Positions 54,495-64,000 of a DNA stretch of 64,000 bases are shown here, in pieces (positions within the stretch are counted from its first letter, which is position 1; every line of letters starts with the position of its first letter). The DNA comes from Gordius sp. MW1. Its lineage: Eukaryota > Nematomorpha > Gordioida > Gordea > Gordiidae. The stretch lies in the NCBI GenBank assembly GCA_964036665.1, contig OZ038530.1, positions 8,260,501 to 8,324,500 of the forward strand, in the 5' to 3' direction. A program made the position numbers and the translations under genes. The notes beneath the pieces are model-generated. The model had not been told where the DNA came from and ran no database searches. It saw only the letters and a program-made list of their open reading frames with translations.

Positions 54495-57251
54495 GTTTTT
54501 ACAATCGCGGACGATAAGACACCTATCATCGAAGCTGATTTTTTAAATCATTATAACCTTCTCGTTGATATACGCCGTAAATGTTTGTTAGATACTTTAA
54601 AGTCATATGGGCTATATTAACTCGAACTTGTATATTTGCAACTCGCATTAAAGATCGATTCACCGTATTTTAAAAATGTGTTGAAAGAGTTCCCCGATAT
54701 TTATGCTCCTTCAAATTACAGATCACACGTAAGCCATCAAGTAGTCCACCACATACGTACACAAGGACCACCCGTTTATGCCAGACCTAGACGCTTAGAC
54801 CATGTCAAGCTAAAGATTGTTAAACAAGAGTTTGCACACATGCTAGAACTAGGCATAATTCAACCCTCAGAAAGCCCCTGGAGTTCTCCACTTCACATGG
54901 TTCCACAAAAACTCCAGGAGATTGGCGACCGTGTGGAGATTACCGAGCACTTAACGTTCTAACGATACCGGATCGTTACCCCTTACCACACCTGCACGAT
55001 TTCTCACTTAACCTAGCCGGCACAACAATCTATACCAAAATAGTACTGGTAAGAGCTTACCATCAAATACCCGTAGCCTTGGAAGACATCGCAAAGACCT
55101 CAATAACTACACCTTTCGGTCTTTATAAATTTTTGCGAATGCCTTTTGGTTTACGAAAAGCTGCTCAAACATTCCAACGCTTCATTGACCAAGCTCTCCG
55201 GTCTCAATTTTACCTTCGCATATTTGGACGATATTTTAATCGCAAGTACATCAACTAGTGAACATTTAGACCACTTACGTCAGGTTTTTACACGATTAAG
55301 AGAGTTTGATATAAAAATTAACCTGGACAAGTGACAATGGGGATGTTCTCTCTGGATTGCCTTCAAGCTTCCCCACAAGGTTTAACGCCAATACCGGATA
55401 AAATCTCGGCCATCAAGAATTTTGCCACCCCGACCACTATGACACAACTACGTCGTTTCGTGGGAATAATAAATTTTTACAGGCGTTTTATACCCAACTG
55501 TGCACTCCTTCTACAACCACTGACTGATCTCCTCAACGACACAAAAGGACCATTGGACATGGCGCAGAGCGCACACGGCGCATTCCACAAGATTAAAATA
55601 ATGATCGATGAAATCTCGACTCTTAATCATTTAGTGGATGGTGCCAACATCTCTATTATAACCGACGCGTCAAACTCTGCCATTGGAGCCGTTTTACATC
55701 TCGTAAAAGGGGAAATCAGTCCTTTATTCTTTTCTCCCTTAAATTGAGCCAAACACAAACTCGATATAGTACATTCGGGAGAGAACTGCTAGCAATTTAT
55801 CTTTCAATTAAACATTACCGACACAATTTAGAAGGTCGCGACTTTACAATTTTTACTGATCACAAACCGTTAACTTACGCTCTCACTTCTAAATCCGATA
55901 AATACTCGCCGCGCGAAATACGACAATTAGACTATATCTCACAATTTACTTCAGATATACAGTTTATTAAAGGTAAGGCGAATATAGTAGGAGACACTTT
56001 TCCCGAATCGATATCGATTCCATACAACAACCAAACTCCATTCAACAACCAAACACATCACTCACAGAAAGAATTGCTATGACACAAAAACAAGAGCAAT
56101 AGAAGAGCTCGAAAGCCTTAAACTGGAACAACGCTTAATTCCAGGTACAAATTTAACTATTACGTGCGATACATCTACATCGACTTCGAGACCTTTAGTT
56201 CCTAGGACGCTCCGACGCATAGTTTTAAATCAGCTACATGGTCTTTCTCACCCAGCTTTACGCCCAACACTTACGTTTCGTCTGGCCGGGAATGAACAAA
56301 GATGTACGCAATTGGACAAAGCAATGCATTGCATGTCAAAAATGCAGGGTAAATAGACACGTAATATCAACCCCAGGCACGTTCGCTAAACCAGACGCAA
56401 GGTTTAGCCACGTACATGTAGATCTTGTCGGACTCTTACCACCTTCTAACGGCCACATTTACATTTTTACTGCCGTTGATCGTTTCACCCGATGGCCGAT
56501 TGCAATTCCCATTAATGACGCAAGAGCCGAAACCGTTGCACGCTCATTTTTGACACACTGGATAGCTAACTTTGGTGTTTCAGCGACATTAACCACGGAC
56601 CGGGGACCGCAATTCCAATCACCCTTTTTAAACAATTATCTATTTTACTAGGTTATCACCATATCACTACGACAGCTTCCCATCCACAATCCAATGGGAT
56701 GGTAGAGCGATTTCACCGACAGCTCAAACGTTCAATCATGACAAAAGGTGATGTTACCCGTTGGTCCGAACTTATTCCCCTTGTTCTCCTAGGCATTCGC
56801 AACACCGTCAAGGAAGATCTCGCCTGTTCAAGCGCTGAGCTGGTATACGGTACTTCTTTACGACTCCCAGGAGATTTTTTACAACCGTCGGATTGCGACA
56901 TAAACGCCGCCGATTACATCCAACGCCTTCGACAGCAGTTCGATGATGTACGATTTACACCTTCCAGACCATCGAACATCAAACAACAAATTTCGAAAAT
57001 TTATTTATATCAACCCATGTTTTTGTTAGGACTGACCGGCTATGCAAAGCCTTGATTCCCTCTATGAAGGACCTTTCAAAGTGATTGAAAAGCATACTAA
57101 ATTTTTTATCATAGACCAAATGGGAAGAAAGACACTGTCTCGATTGATCGATAAAAGCCAGCTTTCCTCGAGCCTAAGGTTGATAACCCGAATTCATCAG
57201 TTGACCCAAATTCACCCAAACCAAACAATCACCCCCCGAACCAAATTTTAA
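54495..57251 (+). pseudogene. pol of element D: RT, RNase H, integrase
   Basis: [40 protein letters not shown], then, in another frame, [18 protein letters not shown] and the intact catalytic [11 protein letters not shown] (about 55220). RNase H: SIITDASNSAIGAVLHL, YSTFGRELLAIYLSIKHYR, FTDHKPLTYAL. Integrase: WTKQCIACQKC, HVHVDLVGLLP, TTDRGPQFQSP and SNGMVERFHRQLKRS, so all three acidic residues are visible, then RLPGDFL and the C-terminal SLYEGPFKVIEKH. Stops or frameshifts lie near 54960, 55334, 55747, 56080 and 56650. Confidence 0.87.
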
Positions 57252-57627
57252 ACCAACCTACCATTGTTTCTTCTACGAAACCTAGCGCACCACTTCCTAA
57301 CCCAACCATTATCAAGTCTGGTCGACAAGTTCATTGGCCCAAAAAATTTGTTAATTTTGTATGAACTCCGTTTTTACCCAGCGGAATATTTGTTGCGTCA
57401 ATTACTATTTTGCTCGCAGCATATTAATGTCTACTTTGAAATTTAATGGACTCGATTACATTACCTTACTACTTCGCGACGTTAATTGACCAATCACATA
57501 TAGCTTGCGGATTCACCACTAAATGTTAATTGGTTTAATGTTGTCAATTAATTCGCGATTATATAAAGACGTGTAAAACACTTCTTTACTTACTTACTTT
57601 TCTCGCAAACGTTTGACATTTATGGAT

Positions 57628-58287
57628 ACTAGCTGTGCCCGGCAAAGCGTTACTTTGGCTTAGTCCCTTATTAGCTAAATAACTGTAAGAGAACATCGCA
57701 CTTTTTGACCTATTAAAATAAAAATACCAAATAAATATATAAAACGGTTGTAAATCTATTCAATCGTTTATAAATATACCTTTTCCTATTATAAAACTAT
57801 ATAATATATATTTAAAAAATATAGCATTCTATAATTTAAATTATACAATAATACCATTATTTAATTTTTCTAGTTAGCTGATTTATTTGAAATACAATTT
57901 TCTTTAATATAATAAAATAATTAATCGAAAGATGGATAATTACTAAAAATATGCTTCTATGATCGACCACGTGATAATAATGGCAAAAATTGCATAATTT
58001 AAATTTTATTTATTGAATTTAAATAGTTTGTTAAACCCCAATAATTTTGACCGTATACTGTAACATTTTTATTATACTTTTAAATATCTAATTCGAGAAA
58101 ACTTCAGCCTTGTATGTATGACGTCATTATTGTATATGATGCTGTAAATAAAACTGGCCGGGAAATGTCCGATATTTTTGAAACGAAAAGGTTAGGAATC
58201 TGAAAAAGCTATTTTACCCCTGGCCGCCCTGGGCATCTACGGCTAAATTTTCGCGCAAATCGGGCTGGTAGTTTCAGAATTTAGCCC

Positions 58288-58318
<31 letters not shown>

Positions 58319-60304
58319 CATACATACATACATACATACATACATACATACATACATACATACATACATACATACATACATACATACATACATACATACA
58401 TACATACATACATACATACATACATACATACATACATACATACATACATACATACATACATACATACATACATACATACATACATACATACATACATACA
58501 TACATACATACATACATACATACATACATACATACATACATACATACATACATACATACATACATACATACATACATACATACATACATACATACATACA
58601 TACATACATACATACATACATACATACATACATACATACATACATACATACATACATACATACATACATACATACATACATACATACATACATACATACA
58701 TACATACATACATACATACATACATACATACATACATACATACATACATACATACATACATACATACATACATACATACATACATACATACATACATACA
58801 TACATACATACATACATACATACATACATACATACATACATACATACATACATACATACATACATACATACATACATACATACATACATACATACATACA
58901 TACATACATACATACATACATACATACATACATACATACATACATACATACATACATACATACATACATACATACATACATACATACATACATACATACA
59001 TACATACATACATACATACATACATACATACATACATACATACATACATACATACATACATACATACATACATACATACATACATACATACATACATACA
59101 TACATACATACATACATACATACATACATACATACATACATACATACATACATACATACATACATACATACATACATACATACATACATACATACATACA
59201 TACATACATACATACATACATACATACATACATACATACATACATACATACATACATACATACATACATACATACATACATACATACATACATACATACA
59301 TACATACATACATACATACATACATACATACATACATACATACATACATACATACATACATACATACATACATACATACATACATACATACATACATACA
59401 TACATACATACATACATACATACATACATACATACATACATACATACATACATACATACATACATACATACATACATACATACATACATACATACATACA
59501 TACATACATACATACATACATACATACATACATACATACATACATACATACATACATACATACATACATACATACATACATACATACATACATACATACA
59601 TACATACATACATACATACATACATACATACATACATACATACATACATACATACATACATACATACATACATACATACATACATACATACATACATACA
59701 TACATACATACATACATACATACATACATACATACATACATACATACATACATACATACATACATACATACATACATACATACATACATACATACATACA
59801 TACATACATACATACATACATACATACATACATACATACATACATACATACATACATACATACATACATACATACATACATACATACATACATACATACA
59901 TACATACATACATACATACATACATACATACATACATACATACATACATACATACATACATACATACATACATACATACATACATACATACATACATACA
60001 TACATACATACATACATACATACATACATACATACATACATACATACATACATACATACATACATACATACATACATACATACATACATACATACATACA
60101 TACATACATACATACATACATACATACATACATACATACATACATACATACATACATACATACATACATACATACATACATACATACATACATACATACA
60201 TACATACATACATACATACATACATACATACATACATACATACATACATACATACATACATACATACATACATACATACATACATACATACATACATACA
60301 TACA
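57628..60304 (+). repeat. Microsatellite-tailed repeat with a giant TACA tail
   Basis: Head ACTAGCTGTGCCCGGCAAAG (compare AGCTGACCCGGCAAACG at 10053 and 63110), an AT-rich body of about 570 bp, then GCGCAAATCGGGCTGGTAGT, CCCTTACA and the TACA array. Relatives at 8108-8452 and 11440-11695 end with similar AAATCGGTCTGGTAGT sequence and short microsatellites. Confidence 0.65.
58289..60304. repeat. (TACA)504 microsatellite
   Basis: 2,016 bp of TACA with no interruption visible in any line. The three long minus-strand open frames of repeating Met-Tyr-Val-Cys are translations of this array and not genes. Confidence 0.98.
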
Positions 60305-60479
60305 CTTTACTTTATATATTTAGATATAATAAAGTATTTATTACTTTATTCTTTGGCATTTACTTCCCGATATTTTTATCTTTGCATTTACTTCCCGATA
60401 TACACATAATTTATCGATAAAACATTATATTTATTCCCATTTTACAAAGAACTTAGTAATATTAAATTATACATTTTTA

Positions 60480-62966
60480 TTCTTTATCAGTTATTTGGTT
60501 CCACAGTCGTGGCCCGTGGGGTTTGTTTTAATAAGTTTCTTCCAACTTGACCGGGTGAGTGCCATGTCTTGACTAATCTCATTTGTTTTCGTAACTTTAT
60601 CGACTTGCCTTTTCGACGTTATACGGGGTCATCCTCTTCCTGTCTTCCCCAGTACCTCCATGTCCAGTACTTTTCAATTAGCGTCATTCGTGTCCCTTCT
60701 TGGTATATGCCTATACCACCTAAGCCGATTTTAGTGAGTCATGTTCGCCGTAAAATACCCATTTTTGTCATGAGAATCATTCATCATATGGTCGAGCTTA
60801 GTATACCCCAAGCTCCATCGTATCATTCTCATCTCTGTGGCTTGTAATAGCTTTTCTTCCATGATGTTTAATGTCCTTGTTTCACTTCCATAGAGTAAAA
60901 CCGGTCTTGCGATCGATTTGTAAGTCTTGCTCTTCAACCATAATGGCATTTTCTTGTCGCACATTACACCGGATATAATTGGCCATTTAAGCCACCCTTT
61001 TTGGATCCGAACATTGACTTCTGTTGCGCAACCTTCCTCTTGATGTCGCATCGAGCCGAGGTATGTAAATTTGTCTACTTTTGGGTATTTTAGATGATCA
61101 TCCAGCGATGGGCTCCCTGTAACGTTCATTTCCATGTATACCGTTTTTCAATCGTTGACCTTTAAACTATATCCAGCTAAGAGCTTTGACCACTTTTCGG
61201 CTTCTTTGAATACTTTCTCCTTTGTTTCTTCGCTTAGTACTATATCATCGGCATATAGCATACGCCATGGCGATGACTTTTAAATGTCTCGCATCGTGCC
61301 TATAATAATATTCAAATAAAAAGGGACTTAAAGCAGATTCTTGATGTAATCCAATTTCAACCCGAAAGGGTTTAGAGTCTCCAACTGTCGTCCTAGGGGT
61401 TTGAACCCCCCCCCCCCAAATAAAATCGGGTTCGTGTTCGGGTTCGTGTTCGGTTTAAGGAGTTGGGTTCGGGTTTGTGTTCGGTTAAAGGAATTGGGTT
61501 CGGGTACAGGTTTGGGTTCAAGAAATTGTATTATATCAGTTATATATATAATACTTACAAATAATTCTTGAGATAATTAGTATCGATTAATGAATGAAAA
61601 ATGCCGGAAACATAAAAATATTGAAACTACAATCGTATGGTTCTCGTTAGATTGTCATGGTAGAGAAAACTGAGATATTCAATTCACAATATATTTTTGA
61701 ATTAAAAACCCGAACCCGAACCCTTTTTTGTATTTATCGAGTTCGGGTTCGGGTTTTGGGGGTATTTTTAAAAATGGGTTCGAGTTTGGGCTCGGGTTCT
61801 GTAAAACATCGGGTTTTACCCGGTTCGGGTTCACGGGTTCGGGTTCGGGACAAACCCCTGGTCCTAACGCGAGAATTTAAGACTTTTTAAATATTATTCA
61901 TAAGCCGTATATATGCGTCAGGGACATTTTGTATTCTCAGACACCATCATACAAGATCGCAAGGAGCCGTGTCATAAGCTTTCTACAAGTCATTAAAGAC
62001 CATATGTGGGTCTCTTCTCTTTTCACCATATCTATCCATCATTTGATTTAGTGCGAAGATTGGGTTGATTGTCGATTTGCCGGTCACAATCCGAATTGGT
62101 TAGCCGACATTTTCACCTCGTGCCATGTTATTAAGATTCTTTCCACACAAGGAGTGGCAAGTTAGCTTAAATACCTCTGTAATTGCCACAATCCTGAGGG
62201 TCTCCTTTGCCTTTAAATAAGGGTATAATCGTGCATGATCTCCATTAGAATTCGCTCTTCTACCAATATTTTGTTAAGGAGGTTCGTCATTGTGGTAACT
62301 CCTGCTTCACGGCATCCGAGCAATGCCTCCATAGGTATTCCATCTGGGCCAATAGCTTTTCCTGTTTGCATCTTGTCATTTGTGTCCTAACTTCATCCTC
62401 ATGAAGGAGTTGGACTATACTTATGTTTGGCTCAATATCGGGAAGGGAATCTTTGTCATTTGCAATAGTCATAAGTTTCTTAAAATATCCTTTCCACCTT
62501 CCTATCACTTCCTTCGGCTGGAATAAGGTTTGACCCTTCTCGTTTTTGACTATTTTAAGAACTCTGACTCGCGACTTTTCTCTCATATCTTGGCCAATGT
62601 TTACATATATCGTCCCTATGTTCTAGTTTGTTTGCGATCTCGATGTACGCGGCATTCTTCGCTATTGCAACCTTTTTTGCTCCTCTCTTTGTCTCCCTAT
62701 ACTCATGACAATCGTCCGACTTTTTTGATTTATGCTACTGTCTTAAATTTTTTTTTCTTTCGCTAAAACCCCTAACCGATCGATCCCCACCATAGTTCCC
62801 TATTCATAGCTTTGCCTCCTTTGGACTGTCCTAGAACTCAATCTGTTGTTTCCTTTATGTCTTTAGTTTTTGTTAGAAACTATCATAATTTTGGAGTTGA
62901 TTTTATATCCGGTTTCCGACCTGACGCCAACCTTCACTATTTGCTCACGGACTTGGGACCGTCGTA
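60480..62966 (-). mobile_element. RTE-type LINE, copy B (degraded)
   Basis: Aligns along copy A: 3' end TGTGGAACCAAATAACTG, the KGWLKW/GVMCDKKMP region (60731-61135), catalytic MLYADDIVLSEE (about 61270-61235), then, beyond the nested element, the FGF/LEKAY region (about 61900-62110) and the RT linker (62287-62586). The endonuclease is deleted: the linker runs near 62860 into the 5' end seen in copy A (GACGGTCCCAAGTCCG). Many frameshifts. Confidence 0.82.
61396..61858. mobile_element. Foldback element with GGGTTCGGGTTCG repeats nested in LINE copy B
   Basis: Starts GGGGTTTGAACCCC and ends GACAAACCCC. Flanking 8-mers TCGTCCTA (61388-61395) and TGGTCCTA (61859-61866) agree at 7 of 8; boundaries could shift by 1-2 bases. 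Near each end GGGTTCGGGTT words repeat; the middle is AT-rich. In LINE copy A the same site reads uninterrupted (GTCGTCCTATCGCAAGAG), which proves the insertion. Confidence 0.8.
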
Positions 62967-63108
62967 GGTAGTGTTAGTATTAAATTATAAATTAAAAATA
63001 TAATTTGACCTAAGATAAATAATTTTATGACGCATATTAAAATTTTTTGAAAAGAGTTTAAGTGATTAGAAGTAACTCTATTAGGGAGTTAGGAGGACCG
63101 ATTTTATT
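62967..63108. other. AT-rich spacer
   Basis: Nothing recognised. Confidence 0.4.
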
Positions 63109-63109
63109 A

Positions 63110-63800
63110 GCTGACCCGGCAAACCTTGTTTTGATATATATAGTATTGCTTAAAAATACTGAAAGTGTGTGGGGATGTGGTTATGATTGAAATAGGAATG
63201 GAGCGTTGTGACAATGATGGTATATAAAACGACAATACACTAATTATATATTTATTTTATTTTTTATACTTTATTAAATTAACAGATATATTTTAAATTA
63301 CATTTTTCGATAATATACATCAGATTATGGCAATTAAAAAATAAAATAATATAAATGACGAAATGAAGTAAATTAATCTTACATTTTGATATTAATTATA
63401 AATTATTATTTTATATAGTGGCATTAATTTAAAAGACATGCCTATTAAGAAATATAGGATTTAGAACCTTAAACCCGACCCGAACCCCGCAGTCTGCATC
63501 GGAATTAGAGGGGAGGAGGAAATGATTTTGGAAGGGGCAAAATAAAATTTTGATAATAATTTAGCCAGAATTTAAAGAATTTTTGGGGGTTGAGAGGGCA
63601 AGACCGACTATATACATAATAATCTATAAATAATGGACCCTCTTATCACTTAGATTTAAAAAATAGTTCAAAACCTATTCTCAGAACTACCAAATATGCA
63701 CAGAAATTGTCACAAAAATCTTTCAAGCCGTTTCGGAGGAGAATTACAAACACCGTGACTAGAGAATTTTATATATATTATATTAATATAAGTAAATGTG
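63110..63800 (+). repeat. Member of the AGCTGACCCGGCAAACG repeat family
   Basis: Head TTAGCTGACCCGGCAAACC at 63108, TTTCAAGCCGTTTCGGAGGA near the end (63721-63740), then a TATATATTATATTAATATA tail. The order head, CCGTTTCGGAGGA-type block, simple tail matches the other members. The last 200 bases of the window after it hold nothing recognised. Confidence 0.5.
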
Positions 63801-64000
63801 GCAAACAATTGCGATTATATGGATACAATAACATTAAATATAAACCGTGTTCGGTAGCGCAAGGAAAAAAAATAATTGTGTGAAAAGGAAAAGTTCAGTT
63901 ATAAGATATAGTATAATATATATAGTGCCGCTGGGCATACAGGATTTCGCAACTTTTATGTTTTTAAAGCCTAATCAGTATTGAAAGATCCCACTCAATT

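Larger units (their letters stand above)
53940..57640 (+). mobile_element. Ty3/gypsy-like element D, 5' end missing
   Basis: Gag tail, protease, RT, RNase H and integrase follow one another on the plus strand with several frameshifts. The Gag zinc motif is of the CHCC type (WCWYHQRYKEKATKCHQPC), as in the CsRn1-like branch. A 57447-57625 stretch after pol could be a 3' LTR, but no left partner is found, so the 5' end is probably lost. Confidence 0.82.

Noticed and set aside
58274-60305. Three minus-strand open frames of about 670 codons repeating Met-Tyr-Val-Cys
   Set aside because: They are the three-frame translation of a pure TACA microsatellite; no stop can arise in it, so length has no meaning.
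1-64000. Bacterial-type systems (operons, defence islands, integrons)
   Set aside because: Spliced genes, LTR and LINE elements and microsatellites show eukaryotic nuclear DNA; no bacterial gene was found.

Overview
The window reads as nuclear DNA of an arthropod, most likely an insect. It is very AT-rich, it holds spliced genes with metazoan-type GT-AG introns, and most of it is transposable elements of the kinds common in Hemiptera and other insects: Ty3/gypsy, BEL/Pao, RTE LINEs, hAT-like and Tc1/mariner-like non-autonomous elements, and satellites. The species cannot be fixed from sequence alone. Four cellular genes can be read with every splice phase agreeing: a BAP1/calypso deubiquitinase (minus, about 1.7/2.05-5.65 kb), the MICOS subunit Mic10 with an unusual second coding exon (minus, 13.58-14.47 kb), a DAP (death-associated protein 1) homologue (plus, 29.38-29.80 kb), and an unrecognised 225-residue single-pass membrane protein with six exons (minus, 31.91-33.14 kb).

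Layout. 0-6.3 kb: a 1.06 kb foldback MITE, then BAP1 with several introns of only 34-36 nt and a 1.04 kb hAT-like element in its largest intron, then a compact inverted repeat just upstream of the start codon. 6.4-12.5 kb: hAT-like elements (one nested), microsatellite-tailed repeats and G-tract MITEs. 13.6-14.5 kb: Mic10. 14.87-22.41 kb: two different Ty3-like LTR elements in opposite orientation, joined by one shared 5-bp target duplication (ATCGC is present left, between and right). The second element carries a captured, intronless hnRNP (Squid/hrp40-like) sequence in place of the core of pol. 23.17-27.15 kb: a third, decayed Ty3-like element with TSD GTATC. 27.3-29.2 kb: reverse-transcriptase remnant and MITEs. 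29.4-33.1 kb: DAP and the membrane-protein gene. 34.5-37.2 kb: an internally deleted BEL/Pao element with a complete integrase ORF. 38.2-39.7 kb: a hAT-like foldback filled with G/C-tract tandem repeats. 40-43 kb: an RTE-type LINE. 43.2-47.8 kb: a field of a short hairpin-containing repeat and tRNA B-box-like segments. 49-53 kb: remnants (reverse transcriptase, LINE 3' end, integrase). 53.9-57.6 kb: a Ty3-like element with intact YLDD. 58.29-60.30 kb: 504 uninterrupted TACA units. 60.5-63.0 kb: a second RTE LINE copy carrying a nested foldback. The rest is AT-rich spacer.

The cellular genes do not form a functional unit; they are neighbours in a repeat-laden region. The most notable object is the chimeric LTR element at 19.08-22.41 kb. 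Its two junctions between pol and a host RNA-binding protein are both in frame, which points to template switching onto a spliced host mRNA. It is now broken by frameshifts and stops.
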